Source of the DNA: Anaerococcus jeddahensis
GTDB lineage: Bacteria; Bacillota; Clostridia; Tissierellales; Peptoniphilaceae
Reading direction: 5' to 3'
Length of the DNA stretch: 64,000 nt
NCBI RefSeq assembly: GCF_001182725.1
Contig: NZ_CWHU01000005.1
Coordinates: 992,001 to 1,056,000, forward strand
Position numbers and translations under genes: made by a program
Notes under the pieces: model-generated
What the model saw: only the letters and a program-made list of their open reading frames with translations
The model's database searches: none
What the model was told of the DNA's origin: nothing
Part shown: piece after piece, positions 48,359 through 58,453 of the stretch
Layout: each line of letters begins with the position of its first letter
How positions within the stretch are numbered: the first letter of the stretch is position 1

Positions 48359-49402
48359 ATGAATAAAATCCTACATATAGACTGCGATGCTTTTTATGCT
48401 TCTTGCGAGGAGCTAAGGGATAAAAATTTAAAAAATCATCCTATGGCAGTCGGAGGTCTTTCAAATAAATCAATTATTACAACAGCAAATTACAAGGCAA
48501 GAGAATACGGAATTCATTCTGCCATGCCAGTTTTTATTGCAAAACAACTTTGCCCAAATTTAATTATGGTAAAGGTTGATAGAAAATATTATAAGAAAAA
48601 ATCCCAAGAAGTTTTTGATATTATAGAATCCTATTCTCACATTAAAGAGCAAGTTTCAATTGATGAGGCTTATATTTATGTAGATAATGATGAGGATAAA
48701 AAAATTCTTGCCAAAAAAATTCAAGACCAGGTATTAAATCAAACTGGAATTGGTGTATCTATTGGAATTTCCTACAATAAATTTTTGGCAAAACTTGCAA
48801 GTGACTGGAATAAGCCTTTTGGAATCAAAGAAATAAATAAGGAAGATGTTCCAGAAATTTTAAAAAATTTGGATATAAAAAAAGTCCACGGGCTTGGAAA
48901 TAAATCAGTTCAAAAATTAAAAGATATTGGAGTTTATAAAATATCAGATTTATTAAAACTTGACCAAGAATTTTTAGAGTCACTTTTTGGAAAACAAGGA
49001 TCTTATGTCTACAAGGTTATTAGGGGCGAAGATAAGAGAAAAGTTCAAACAAATACAAAAAGAAAATCTATTGGGAGGGAATTTACTTTTAGAAAAAATA
49101 CCAAGGATAAAAAAATTCTCTATGCCTATATTGAAGAAATTTCTGAAAAAATCGAAGAAGATTTAAGGCAAAAAGATATAAAAGCCTACACTATAAATTT
49201 GAAAATAAAAACAGAATATTTCAAAACTCATACCAAATCTTACACTCTCCAATCACCTATTTCAAAAAAAGATAATATTTCAAAAATTGCAAAAGAGCTT
49301 TTAGATCAAATTCTTTCTAATGAAAAATTAAGGCTTATTGGAATTTCCCTATCAAATTTATCAAAAAAAGATCATAGACAATTATCACTTTTTGATTTTT
49401 AA
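48359..49402 (+). CDS. dinB: DNA polymerase IV (Y family)
   Basis: A 347-residue Y-family polymerase, the only plus-strand gene of the window. It has ILHIDCDAFYASCEELRD (metal-binding Asp), the YKAREYGIHSAMP block, SIDEAYIYV with the catalytic acidic pair, and GIGVSIGISYNKFLAKLASD. A C-terminal beta-clamp-binding motif QLSLFDF ends the protein. It carries out error-prone lesion bypass. It is followed by a bidirectional terminator shared with recA. Confidence 0.96.
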   Translation: MNKILHIDCDAFYASCEELRDKNLKNHPMAVGGLSNKSIITTANYKAREYGIHSAMPVFIAKQLCPNLIMVKVDRKYYKKKSQEVFDIIESYSHIKEQVSIDEAYIYVDNDEDKKILAKKIQDQVLNQTGIGVSIGISYNKFLAKLASDWNKPFGIKEINKEDVPEILKNLDIKKVHGLGNKSVQKLKDIGVYKISDLLKLDQEFLESLFGKQGSYVYKVIRGEDKRKVQTNTKRKSIGREFTFRKNTKDKKILYAYIEEISEKIEEDLRQKDIKAYTINLKIKTEYFKTHTKSYTLQSPISKKDNISKIAKELLDQILSNEKLRLIGISLSNLSKKDHRQLSLFDF

Positions 49403-49408
49403 AATAAA

Positions 49409-49444
49409 AATCGCAAGCTAGTAAGAATTTACCTGCTTGCGATT
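49409..49444. terminator. Bidirectional terminator between dinB and recA
   Basis: AATCGCAAGC and GCTTGCGATT pair perfectly (10 bp, 16-nt loop), with T-rich tails on both strands. It closes the convergent dinB (+) and recA (-) genes. Confidence 0.92.
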
Positions 49445-49447
49445 TTT

Positions 49448-50497
49448 TTATTCTTCTTCGTTTTCAATTTTTTCTTCAACTTCTTCGGATTTTTTATTGT
49501 CAGTCTTTATTGTTTGTCTTAATTTTTCTTCAATTTCATTTAAAATATCTTCATTTTGTTCAAGATAATCTTTTACATTCTCCCTACCTTGACCAAGCTT
49601 TTCGCCGTTATAAGAATACCAGCTTCCAGCTTTTTCGACGATATCTTCATCAACTGCAGAATCTAAAATTACTCCAGATTTCGAAATTCCAGTTCCATAC
49701 ATTATATCAAATTCAACAACCTTAAAAGGAGGAGCAACTTTATTTTTTACAACTTTTACTCTGGTTCTGTTTCCAACCATATTATCGCCTTGTTGGATTG
49801 TTTTTATTCTTCTTATATCAAGTCTTACAGAAGAATAAAATTTCAATGCCCTACCACCAGTTGTTGTCTCAGGACTTCCAAACATAACTCCAATTTTTTC
49901 TCTTAATTGGTTTATAAAAATTACTGTTGTATTTGTTTTTGAAATAATTCCAGTTAATCTTCTTAAGGCTTGACTCATAAGTCTTGCTTGAAGACCCATG
50001 TGGCTGTCTCCCATTTGTCCTTCGATTTCTGCTTTTGGAACAAGGGCTGCAACTGAATCGACAACAATTAAATCTACCGCCCCAGATCTTACCAAAGATT
50101 CTGCAATATCTAAAGCTTGTTCTCCAGTATCTGGTTGAGATAAAATTAATTCATCAATATTTACGCCCAATCTTTTTGCATATTCTGCATCCATAGCATG
50201 TTCTGCATCGATAAAGGCACAAGTATTTCCTAATTTTTGATCTTCAGCAATACAGTGAAGAGTTAGGGTTGTTTTTCCTGAAGATTCTGGTCCAAAAATT
50301 TCTATAACTCTTCCTCTTGGAAGTCCACCAACTCCAAGAGCAATATCAAGATTTATAGCTCCAGTAGGAATTACAGTTACATCAACCTTTGGCGCCTCAC
50401 CCATTTTCATGATTGCGCCTTTACCGTATTTTTTTTCAATATTTTTAAAAGCCTGACTTAGGGCTTTTTCTTTTTCCTTATCAATCTCTTTAGTCAT
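49448..50497 (-). CDS. recA: Recombinase RecA
   Basis: A 349-residue RecA: Walker [54 protein letters not shown], and loop L2 [20 protein letters not shown]. The C-terminus is acidic. It promotes strand exchange and SOS induction. It lies 35 nt downstream of pgsA, giving the usual ftsK-pgsA-recA order. Confidence 0.98.
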   Translation of the reverse strand: MTKEIDKEKEKALSQAFKNIEKKYGKGAIMKMGEAPKVDVTVIPTGAINLDIALGVGGLPRGRVIEIFGPESSGKTTLTLHCIAEDQKLGNTCAFIDAEHAMDAEYAKRLGVNIDELILSQPDTGEQALDIAESLVRSGAVDLIVVDSVAALVPKAEIEGQMGDSHMGLQARLMSQALRRLTGIISKTNTTVIFINQLREKIGVMFGSPETTTGGRALKFYSSVRLDIRRIKTIQQGDNMVGNRTRVKVVKNKVAPPFKVVEFDIMYGTGISKSGVILDSAVDEDIVEKAGSWYSYNGEKLGQGRENVKDYLEQNEDILNEIEEKLRQTIKTDNKKSEEVEEKIENEEE

Positions 50498-50532
50498 GTA
50501 TTTTCCTTTCTATTATAATTTATATTTTTAAT

Positions 50533-51063
50533 TTAAATATCATCTAAATTTAAAACTTTTTTATTTTTAACCAAATAATCAATTCCTGATAAAACTGTCA
50601 AAACTACAGCTATATAAAATATTACAAGGCCTATTGAGTTAAGGGTTTGATTGTTTAATAAAAGCATAACTGTTGATACACATTGGCTCATTGTTTTTGC
50701 TTTTCCGCCCTTACTTGCCGCAATTGTAATATTGTTGCTTGCTGCAAGAGTTCTAAGTCCTGTAATAATTAGCTCTCTTGAAATTATCAAAATAACTGCC
50801 CAGCTAGGAATTATATTTGTTGCTGTTAATAAAACAAATCCTGCCATGGTCAAAATTTTATCAACTAATGGATCCATAAATTTTCCAAAAGTTGTAACCA
50901 AATTTCTACTTCTTGCAAGATGTCCATCAAGAGCATCTGTTAAAGATGCAACTGCATAAAAAAAAGCAGCAACATTATACAATCTACCAAAAATTAAATA
51001 TAATAACACAAAAACTGGTACCAAAATCATTCTTACAGTCGTAACTTTATTTGCTATATTCAT
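50533..51063 (-). CDS. pgsA: CDP-diacylglycerol-glycerol-3-phosphate 3-phosphatidyltransferase
   Basis: A 176-residue membrane enzyme with the CDP-alcohol phosphatidyltransferase motif TDALDGHLARSRNLVTTFGK then FMDPLVDKI (DG-AR-G-D-D pattern) and about four to five helices. It makes phosphatidylglycerophosphate. It starts 1 nt after the ftsK stop. Confidence 0.95.
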   Translation of the reverse strand: MNIANKVTTVRMILVPVFVLLYLIFGRLYNVAAFFYAVASLTDALDGHLARSRNLVTTFGKFMDPLVDKILTMAGFVLLTATNIIPSWAVILIISRELIITGLRTLAASNNITIAASKGGKAKTMSQCVSTVMLLLNNQTLNSIGLVIFYIAVVLTVLSGIDYLVKNKKVLNLDDI

Positions 51064-51064
51064 T

Positions 51065-53323
51065 TTACTCTCCTTCTAAATAGCTATGATCTACTAAAAC
51101 TTTTCTAGGCTTGCTGCCCTCGTAACCACCAATTATTCCACGAGCTTCCAATTGATCAATTATTCTTCCAGCTCTCGCATAGCCAACTTTTAATTTTCTT
51201 TGGATAAGAGAAACAGAAGCTGTATTTTCATTTATAATAATTTCTATTGCTTCATTAATCAATTCATCTTCGTCGTCGTTTTCAATAACTTTTGTTTTTT
51301 CTTCAACAGTTTCCATAGCTTTTTTGTCATATTCTTCTTCGCGAGTTTCTTTTATATAATTTACAACTCTTAAAACCTCAGAATCTGAAACAAAAGCTCC
51401 TTGAATACGCATCGGTTTCATTGCATCTGACGGAGAAAATAACATATCTCCTTTACCTAGAAGAGTTTCTGCCCCACTCATATCAAGAATTGTCCTTGAA
51501 TCAATTTGACTTGTAACAGCAAAGGCAATTCTTGATGGAATATTTGCCTTGATTGTTCCTGTTATTACATCAACAGTTGGCCTTTGAGTTGCAATAATTA
51601 AATGAATTCCACAAGCCCTAGATTTTTGAGCAAGTCTTGTAATATAATCTTCAACCTCGCCTGCTGCTGTCATCATCAAATCTGATAACTCATCAATTAT
51701 TATAACAATATATGGAAGTTTTTCTATATTTTCATCGATTTCTGTAAGGTCTCTATATGAAGAAATATCTCTAACATGATTTTCTTCAAATAATTTATAA
51801 CGTCTTTCCATTTCCCTGATTGCCCAAAATAATGAAGACGAAGCTTTCTTTGGATCAGTTATTACTGGCATAATCAAATGAGGAATTCCATTATAAATTG
51901 AAAGCTCTACGATTTTTGGATCAATCAATAGTAATTTAACCTCGTCTGGCGAATGCTTATATAAAATTGACATGATAATTGTATTTATACAAACACTTTT
52001 TCCAGATCCTGTCGCTCCCGATACAAGAAGATGGGGCATTTTTTCTATAGCAGAAACTTTTGGAGATCCTGATATAGATTTACCCAAAACAAAAGGAAGT
52101 TCCTTTGTGTTTTTTATAAACTCTTCGCTTGCTATCATTTCTTTTAAGCCAACAACTTCTTTTTTAGAATTTGGAACTTCAATTCCTACATGACTTTTGC
52201 CTGGAATTGGTGCTTCAATTCTTATATCGCTTGTTGCAAGGGCAAGAGAAAGATCATCAGATAAGTTTAAAATTTTTGAAACCTTGACTCCTCTTTGGGG
52301 TTTTAATTCAAAACAAGTTACACTTGGTCCAATGTTTATTTGAACAACTTTTGATTTTATACCAAAAGAATCCAGGCATTCTTCAATTCTTCTAGCCTTA
52401 TCTTTAATATCATTTTGGTCAACTTCACTTCCATTTTCCCTATCATCCAAAAGGTCAAGTTTTGGAAATTTATAATTTAGAGTATATTCTTCCTTAAAAG
52501 TCTGGTCAAAATCTGACAAATCAACTTGTTTTGACTTGTAAGAATTTATTTTTGCTTTTTCAAATCTTTCATCAAAATCATCGTTTATATTTTTTTTGTT
52601 TTCTTCTTCTAAATTTATAACTTTATCAGAATTTGAATCATCTTTACTTTCATATTTTTCTCTTCTTGCATTTTTCTTCTCTTTAATTTTTTTAAGCTTT
52701 TTTTCCTTAAAATCGGTTTTTATTTTATTGGAAATTTTCATATATTTTTTTCCTACGAAATTTCCTAAATTTATCGAATTTTCTTTAACTTTTATAATTA
52801 AATCTTTATAAGATATGCCTCTTAAATTTTTGATTAAAGAAATCCAAAAAATAAGGTATAAAATTATAATTCCAGCACTTCCTATAAGAGATTCCAAATA
52901 AAAAGCAAGCCTTGTTCCCAAAATCCCTCCAGATTTTCTTATAAATCTTTCGGTTGTTTTTAAAGATATAGATAAATTATCGCCTAGAAATTTCATAGAT
53001 AAAATTGCCATAGTAAGTAGAATCAGGATAAATAATATATTAAATACCCTAAGATTTTCCTTGAATTTATCTATAAATACAAACAAAAAGCTTGTAAAAA
53101 TAAAAAGAAAAATAAAATAAGACATAAATCCAAAAAGTTTAAAATTATTATATGTAATAAAATCTCCAAGTCTTCCAGTATTTGGAAGGATTAAAAAAAT
53201 AAATCCTAAAAGAGAGACAAACATAGAAAATATAGAAAATGATTTCTTATTGAATTTTCTATCTTCAGAATTTTTTGAATATTTAGATTTTTTTCTTTTT
53301 CTATTCGTATTTGTATTTGCCAT
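51065..53323 (-). CDS. ftsK: DNA translocase FtsK/SpoIIIE
   Basis: A 752-residue protein with four membrane helices in the first 170 residues, a charged linker rich in K and E, then the motor: Walker A LVSGATGSGKSVCINTIIMS, Walker B YIVIIIDELSDLMM, and the C-terminal gamma winged helix (ASVSLIQRKLKVGYARAGRI). It moves chromosome DNA at the division site. I chose the ATG at 53323 because GAGGTG lies 6 nt upstream. Confidence 0.96.
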   Translation of the reverse strand: MANTNTNRKRKKSKYSKNSEDRKFNKKSFSIFSMFVSLLGFIFLILPNTGRLGDFITYNNFKLFGFMSYFIFLFIFTSFLFVFIDKFKENLRVFNILFILILLTMAILSMKFLGDNLSISLKTTERFIRKSGGILGTRLAFYLESLIGSAGIIILYLIFWISLIKNLRGISYKDLIIKVKENSINLGNFVGKKYMKISNKIKTDFKEKKLKKIKEKKNARREKYESKDDSNSDKVINLEEENKKNINDDFDERFEKAKINSYKSKQVDLSDFDQTFKEEYTLNYKFPKLDLLDDRENGSEVDQNDIKDKARRIEECLDSFGIKSKVVQINIGPSVTCFELKPQRGVKVSKILNLSDDLSLALATSDIRIEAPIPGKSHVGIEVPNSKKEVVGLKEMIASEEFIKNTKELPFVLGKSISGSPKVSAIEKMPHLLVSGATGSGKSVCINTIIMSILYKHSPDEVKLLLIDPKIVELSIYNGIPHLIMPVITDPKKASSSLFWAIREMERRYKLFEENHVRDISSYRDLTEIDENIEKLPYIVIIIDELSDLMMTAAGEVEDYITRLAQKSRACGIHLIIATQRPTVDVITGTIKANIPSRIAFAVTSQIDSRTILDMSGAETLLGKGDMLFSPSDAMKPMRIQGAFVSDSEVLRVVNYIKETREEEYDKKAMETVEEKTKVIENDDEDELINEAIEIIINENTASVSLIQRKLKVGYARAGRIIDQLEARGIIGGYEGSKPRKVLVDHSYLEGE

Positions 53324-53412
53324 ATTCACCTCATATAAATTATATAACAAAGGGGAAAATAAATAAACTGCCTATTAATTGGCAGCCTCTATTACTTCTA
53401 CAATATTTTTAA

Positions 53413-53436
53413 GGGCCAAGCCAAAAGACTTGGCCC
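53413..53436. terminator. Terminator after pnp
   Basis: GGGCCAAG and CTTGGCCC form an 8-bp GC-rich stem with an 8-nt loop, flanked by A/T-rich tails on both sides. It lies about 30 nt after the pnp stop and separates it from ftsK. Confidence 0.85.
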
Positions 53437-53467
53437 AATTTTGTAGTTAGTTATATATTCTAAAAAA

Positions 53468-55576
53468 TTAGTCTTCTTTAGATTGATTTTTTTCTTCTTC
53501 AATTAATAGGGCTTTTCTTGAAAGATTGATTCTTCCTTGCCTATCAATTTCAGTTACTTTTACCCTTACCTTGTCTCCAACTTTTAATACGTCTTCAACT
53601 TTTTCAGTTCTTTTTGTATCAATTTGAGAAATGTGTAAGAGTCCCTCTTTACCAATTGCAATTTCTACAAAGGCACCAAAGTTCATAATTCTTTTTACTT
53701 CGCCTTCATAAATATCTCCAGCTTTTGGATCAGTTACAATTGATCTAATCATTTCGATTGCTTTTTTGCCGCTTTCTCCATCATTACTTGCAACTGTTAT
53801 GTGTCCATCGTCCTCAGTTTCAATTTTTACACCAGTTGCATCAATTATTTTATTAATTGTTTTTCCACCAGAGCCTATTACATCCCTAACTTTTTCAGGA
53901 TCAATATCTATGGAAAAAATTCTTGGAGCATATTTTGATAAATCTTCTCTTGGTTTATCAATTGCTGAAGTGATTACATCAAGAATTTTAAGTCTTGCTT
54001 CATGAGCATCAGCCAAGGCTTCTTGTAAAACTTCTTTATTTATTCCAGAAATTTTCATATCCATTTGTAGGGCTGTTATTCCATCTTTTGTTCCAGCAAC
54101 TTTAAAGTCCATATCTCCAAGATGGTCTTCAAGTCCTTGGATATCTGTAAGGATTGAAATTGAATCTTCTTCTTTGATTAAGCCCATTGCAATTCCTGCA
54201 ACAGGTTTTTTAATTGGAACGCCCGCATCCATAAGTGATAAAGTTGATCCACAAATTGAAGCTTGTGAAGAAGAACCATTTGATGATAAAACTTCACTTA
54301 CAACTCTTATTGTGTAAGGAAAATCATTTGTATCAGGTAAAACCGGAATCAAAGCCCTTTCAGCCAAGTGTCCATGTCCAACTTCACGTCTTCCAGGTCC
54401 TCTTAATGGTCTAATATCTCCAACGCAAAATGGTGGGAAATTATATTGATGAATATATCTTTTTGTAATTTCATCCCTATTCATTGAATCGATTACTTGT
54501 TCTTCACCAGGTGAACCTAAGGTTAAAACTGATAAAACTTGAGTTTGTCCTCTTTGGAATAATCCTGAGCCGTGAGCTCTTGGCAAAAGTCCAGCTTCTG
54601 CAGATAGTGGACGAATTTCTTTCATCTTACGTCCATCAGGTCTAATTTTATCAATAGAAATCATTCTTCTAACTTCTTTTTTCATTATAGAATCTACAGT
54701 CTTGTGAATTTCATCTTCACTTTCTGGAAATTCTTCTAAGAAGTCTTCCCTACATTTTTCTTCGATTTTATTAATATCGTCTTCTCTTTGAACCTTATCA
54801 GTTGTTCTTATAGAATTTTTAATATCTTCTGTATATTTATCTTTGATTTTTCTTTGAAGTTCAGTTTCAACTTCTTCAGAAACTTCCATTTTTTCTTTTC
54901 CAATATCATCAATAATGGTCTGAATAAATCCGCAAATTTCTTTAATTTCAGCATGAGCTACCATCATAGCTTCAAGCATTTCATTTTCTGATAATTCATT
55001 CGCACCAGCTTCAACCATGTTTATTGCATCAGCTGTTCCTGCAACTGTTAAATTTAAAGATGATTTTTCTCTTTGGTCCTTATTTGGGTTTACAATATAT
55101 TTTCCATCAACATAACCAACAGAAACTGCAGCAACTGGTCCATAAAAAGGAATATCAGAAATTCCAAGAGCGATAGATGCACCAATTGTTGTCATACAAT
55201 CAGGTTCATTGTCTTCATCTACAGAAAATGGAGTTGCAATTACTTGCACGTCATTGTAGAAATTTTCTGGAAACAAAGGTCTTAAAGGTCTATCCATTTG
55301 ACGTGAAATTAAAATTGCCTTATCAGATGCCTTTCCTTCTCTTTTAATAAATCCACCAGGAATTTTTCCAACTGCATAAAGTTTTTCTTGGTAGTCACAA
55401 ATAAGCGGGAAAAAATCTATTCCCTCTCTTGGTTTGTCGCTTGCAACAGCAGTAACCAATAAAATTGTATCACCAGTTCTAATTAGGCACTCACCATTTG
55501 TTTGCTCAGCAACTTTTCCAATTTTTATAGATAAATCAGATCCATTTTGTGACTTATATTCATAAGTTTTTTCCAT
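53468..55576 (-). CDS. pnp: Polyribonucleotide nucleotidyltransferase
   Basis: A 702-residue PNPase: two RNase PH domains (GDTILLVTAVASDKPREGID, DMDFKVAGTKDGITALQMDM) with the helical linker between, followed by KH (IGSGGKTINKIIDATGVKIE) and S1 domains (GDIYEGEVKRIMNFGAFVEI). It degrades RNA 3' to 5'. It follows rpsO, the widely conserved pair, with a terminator between them. Confidence 0.98.
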   Translation of the reverse strand: MEKTYEYKSQNGSDLSIKIGKVAEQTNGECLIRTGDTILLVTAVASDKPREGIDFFPLICDYQEKLYAVGKIPGGFIKREGKASDKAILISRQMDRPLRPLFPENFYNDVQVIATPFSVDEDNEPDCMTTIGASIALGISDIPFYGPVAAVSVGYVDGKYIVNPNKDQREKSSLNLTVAGTADAINMVEAGANELSENEMLEAMMVAHAEIKEICGFIQTIIDDIGKEKMEVSEEVETELQRKIKDKYTEDIKNSIRTTDKVQREDDINKIEEKCREDFLEEFPESEDEIHKTVDSIMKKEVRRMISIDKIRPDGRKMKEIRPLSAEAGLLPRAHGSGLFQRGQTQVLSVLTLGSPGEEQVIDSMNRDEITKRYIHQYNFPPFCVGDIRPLRGPGRREVGHGHLAERALIPVLPDTNDFPYTIRVVSEVLSSNGSSSQASICGSTLSLMDAGVPIKKPVAGIAMGLIKEEDSISILTDIQGLEDHLGDMDFKVAGTKDGITALQMDMKISGINKEVLQEALADAHEARLKILDVITSAIDKPREDLSKYAPRIFSIDIDPEKVRDVIGSGGKTINKIIDATGVKIETEDDGHITVASNDGESGKKAIEMIRSIVTDPKAGDIYEGEVKRIMNFGAFVEIAIGKEGLLHISQIDTKRTEKVEDVLKVGDKVRVKVTEIDRQGRINLSRKALLIEEEKNQSKED

Positions 55577-55592
55577 TTTTTCTCCTAACTAC

Positions 55593-55616
55593 AAAAAAGA
55601 CGGGATAAGCCCCGTC
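55593..55616 (-). terminator. Terminator after rpsO
   Basis: On the minus strand GACGGG pairs with CCCGTC (6-nt loop), followed by six T residues. It lies directly after the rpsO stop and just before the pnp ribosome binding site, so it would reduce read-through into pnp. Confidence 0.85.
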
Positions 55617-55624
55617 ATATTTAA

Positions 55625-55891
55625 CTATTTTCTTAATCCAAGTTTTTCAATAACTTCACGATATCTTTCAATATCATTTTCCATTAAGTAATTTAAAAGA
55701 CCTTTTCTACGTCTAATCATTTTGAAAAGTCCTCTTCTTGAAGAGTGGTCTTTTTTGTTTGCTTTTAAATGTTCAGTAAGTTCTTTGATTCTTTGAGTAA
55801 GAATAGCAATTTGAACTTCTGCTGAACCAGTATCTTTTTCGTCTTTTTGAAATTCTTTAATAATTTGTGTTTTTTGATCTTTATTTAACAT
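55625..55891 (-). CDS. rpsO: 30S ribosomal protein S15
   Basis: An 88-residue S15 with the conserved [40 protein letters not shown] and the C-terminal [12 protein letters not shown]. It binds 16S rRNA helix junctions early in 30S assembly. Its promoter is at 55969-55996, giving a leader of roughly 70 nt in which autoregulation is possible but was not demonstrated. Confidence 0.98.
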   Translation of the reverse strand: MLNKDQKTQIIKEFQKDEKDTGSAEVQIAILTQRIKELTEHLKANKKDHSSRRGLFKMIRRRKGLLNYLMENDIERYREVIEKLGLRK

Positions 55892-55968
55892 AAAATCCTC
55901 CTAAATATATTCGCCATAACCATGAAATAGTCTGAGGAAGCTTAGTTCATAGTTAAGGTATCTTTGAT

Positions 55969-55996
55969 ATTATACCAAATATCTATATATTTGCAA
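55969..55996 (-). promoter_or_regulatory. Promoter of rpsO-pnp
   Basis: On the minus strand TTGCAA (55996-55991), a 16-nt spacer ending TTTGG, and TATAAT (55974-55969). The leader from here to the rpsO start is about 70 nt. Confidence 0.75.
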
Positions 55997-56025
55997 AGAA
56001 AAATAAATTAAATTGTAAAAAAATT

Positions 56026-56541
56026 TTAAAAATCTATTTCATCAACAAGAGTCTTAAAATCAAAAATTTCATAATCATAGCCACAATCTTTTACAAGTTT
56101 AAAAATATCTTCATTTTTAATAAAAACTGTCTTAGTATTATCATCCGGATGAAAAGTCATAAGATTATTTTCTTCTATCATATCTTTATCAAAAAATACT
56201 TTTATATTTTCATCAGTATTCATCAAACCAAAAACTGAAATTATTCCAACTTCTTGCTCCATAATTTCATAGACTTTTTTGGGATCAAGAAAGTGCATTC
56301 CTTTTTCATTTAATAGTTTGTTGTAATCTTTTAGGCTAATCATTTTTTGATCATCCATAACAATTAAATAGTACTGTCTATTTTTTCTATTAGCTAAAAA
56401 AAGATTTTTTGTCCTAGCACCCTTCTTTCCTTCAATATATTTATCAGCCTCTTCCGTAGTTTCAGCTGGAGGATGTTCTACCATATCATAATTTATATTT
56501 AATTTATTAAGTCTATCAAAAACTTTTTTAGAACTACTCAT
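56026..56541 (-). CDS. Prolyl-tRNA editing protein ProX/PrdX (YbaK-like)
   Basis: A 171-residue stand-alone trans-editing protein. The fold motifs are NYDMVEHPPAETTEEADKYI, GARTKNLFLANRKNRQYYLI, ISVFGLMNTDENIKVFFDKD and MTFHPDDNTKTVFI. PrdX-type proteins hydrolyse alanyl-tRNA(Pro) made in error by ProRS. It stands alone between ribF and rpsO. Confidence 0.9.
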   Translation of the reverse strand: MSSSKKVFDRLNKLNINYDMVEHPPAETTEEADKYIEGKKGARTKNLFLANRKNRQYYLIVMDDQKMISLKDYNKLLNEKGMHFLDPKKVYEIMEQEVGIISVFGLMNTDENIKVFFDKDMIEENNLMTFHPDDNTKTVFIKNEDIFKLVKDCGYDYEIFDFKTLVDEIDF

Positions 56542-56619
56542 AAATTCCCCTTAAATTTTCTAAGCACAGTTTCACTTCGATATTATTAATACCCAAAAGT
56601 TTAAAAGAAAAAAACACAC

Positions 56620-56645
56620 AAAAAAAAGAGCAGTTTCCTACTCTT
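56620..56645 (-). terminator. Terminator of the rimP-ribF operon
   Basis: On the minus strand GAGTAG pairs with CTGCTC (GAAA loop, one G-U), followed by eight T residues. The stem overlaps the last codons of ribF. Confidence 0.85.
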
Positions 56646-57579
56646 TTCTATATTTTTCTATTAAATTTCTTCCAGTTTTTTTATCTTTTTCCATTTGCTC
56701 TATTAATTCATCTGCTGATTTGAATTTATAATCAGGTCTTAAATATTCTAAAAACTCTATGCTTATATTTTTTCCATAAATATTTTTGGAAAAATCAATT
56801 ATATAGGTTTCAATTTTTACTTCTTTATTTTCAAAAGTTGGATTTGTTCCAATATCTGTTAGGGCATAATAAAAATCTCTGTCTATATTTACTCTTGTAA
56901 AATAAACTCCCGATTTTGCTGTAACATATTTGAATGATGGTTTTAAATTTGCCGTTGGAAAATTTAAGAGTCTTCCCCTTTGGGCGCCTTTTACAACTTT
57001 TCCTTGCATTTTAAAAGGATGACCCAAATCTTTGTTGGCTTTTTCAATTTTTCCTTCTCTTACCATTCCTCTTATATCTGTTGAATTTATAATTTTTCCA
57101 TCATCTAGCTCAAAATCTACAACTTTTGTCTTGTAAGCAAAATCATCTTGGTATTTTTTTAGAGTATTTGTATCTCCTTTAGCCATTTTCCCAAACCTGT
57201 AATTATCCCCAACAATAACATATTTTGTATTTAGTTTTTTATATAGGATTTTTTCTATAAATTCATAGGGTGATAGGTTTTTGAATTTATCAGAAAATTC
57301 TAAAAGGCAAAAACATTTTATTCCCATATTTTTTAAAATTTCAATTTTATCATCAAGGCTTGTAAGATATTCTTTTTCTCCATTTAAGATATTTTTGGTG
57401 TTTTCTTTAAATAATAAGACTGATGGGGTAAGATTTTTTTCCTTTGAAATTTTTATATTTTCTTTCATGAGCTTTTGGTGGCCTCTATGAACCCCATCAA
57501 AATTTCCAAGACTTACTACCTTTGGAGATAGGTCAAACTCATTAAAATCTAAGTCAAATATTTTTATATTATCCTTCAT
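56638..57579 (-). CDS. ribF: Bifunctional riboflavin kinase / FAD synthetase
   Basis: A 313-residue RibF. The N-terminal nucleotidyltransferase domain has SLGNFDGVHRGHQKLM and VIVGDNYRFGKMAKGD; the C-terminal flavokinase has GAQRGRLLNFPTANLKPS and the YGKNISIEFLEYLRPDYKF tail. It makes FMN and FAD. It overlaps truB by 11 nt at the end of the rimP-ribF gene cluster. Confidence 0.97.
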   Translation of the reverse strand: MKDNIKIFDLDFNEFDLSPKVVSLGNFDGVHRGHQKLMKENIKISKEKNLTPSVLLFKENTKNILNGEKEYLTSLDDKIEILKNMGIKCFCLLEFSDKFKNLSPYEFIEKILYKKLNTKYVIVGDNYRFGKMAKGDTNTLKKYQDDFAYKTKVVDFELDDGKIINSTDIRGMVREGKIEKANKDLGHPFKMQGKVVKGAQRGRLLNFPTANLKPSFKYVTAKSGVYFTRVNIDRDFYYALTDIGTNPTFENKEVKIETYIIDFSKNIYGKNISIEFLEYLRPDYKFKSADELIEQMEKDKKTGRNLIEKYRKE

Positions 57580-58453
57580 AAAACACCTTCTTAATCTTTA
57601 AAGTCTTGTTTTCATTTTTGTATTCCCCAAGTCCAATGAAAAAATCTTCAACATAAACTCTCAAATATCCTTCAACATTTTTTTCAAAATCAACTTTCAT
57701 AGTCATTCCATTTGTAGCTTGTTTGTAATAAGACTTATCCAAAATGATTTTTTCATACTGACCCAAAGCCTTATCTATAGGAATTAGATTTTTTAAAATT
57801 TGATTAGGATCCATTTTTTCAAAATCTTCAATTTTTATGGCATCTTTTACATGAAAATCTCCAACTTTTAGCCTTCTAAGCTCTTTTACAGTGGCAAAAG
57901 TTTTTAAAATCTCGCCCAAATCATTTACAAGACTTCTTATATAAGTTCCTTTTGAACAAGTTATTTTTAGCCTTGCGTAGGGAAAATCAAAGTCAATAAT
58001 TTCAAAATCATAAATTTTAATTTTTCTTTGTTTTCTCTCTACTGTCTTCCCTTCTCTTGCAAGCTCATAAAGTTTTCTTCCCTTGTGTTTTAGGGCTGAA
58101 TACATGGGAGGAGTTTGTAGGATTTCTCCTAAAAAATTTTCTTTTATTGCCTTTTCCAAATCTTTTTTTTCAAAAGTATTTGAAGATTTTTCCAAAACTT
58201 CTCCAGTTATATCTTGGCTATCTGTTTTTTGACCAAAAAATGCAAGAGTCTCATAAATTTTAACTTCGTCCATTAAAAAATCTGAAACTCTTGTTGCTTT
58301 GTTGATTAAAAGTGGCAAAAGGCCTGTTGCAAGAGGATCAAGTGTTCCTGCATGGCCTATTTTTTTTATGCCTAGTTTTTTTCTTGCTTGATATACACAT
58401 TTTCCTGAGGATATTCCTGTACTTTTATCAATTAATAAAATTCCGCTAGTCAT
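57569..58453 (-). CDS. truB: tRNA pseudouridine(55) synthase
   Basis: A 294-residue TruB with the catalytic aspartate in KKIGHAGTLDPLATGLLPLL and the conserved KIYETLAFFGQKTDSQDITG and PPMYSALKHKGRKLYELARE blocks, plus a short C-terminal PUA-like part. It makes pseudouridine 55 in tRNA. It overlaps nrnA by 8 nt and ribF by 11 nt. Confidence 0.97.
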   Translation of the reverse strand: MTSGILLIDKSTGISSGKCVYQARKKLGIKKIGHAGTLDPLATGLLPLLINKATRVSDFLMDEVKIYETLAFFGQKTDSQDITGEVLEKSSNTFEKKDLEKAIKENFLGEILQTPPMYSALKHKGRKLYELAREGKTVERKQRKIKIYDFEIIDFDFPYARLKITCSKGTYIRSLVNDLGEILKTFATVKELRRLKVGDFHVKDAIKIEDFEKMDPNQILKNLIPIDKALGQYEKIILDKSYYKQATNGMTMKVDFEKNVEGYLRVYVEDFFIGLGEYKNENKTLKIKKVFYEG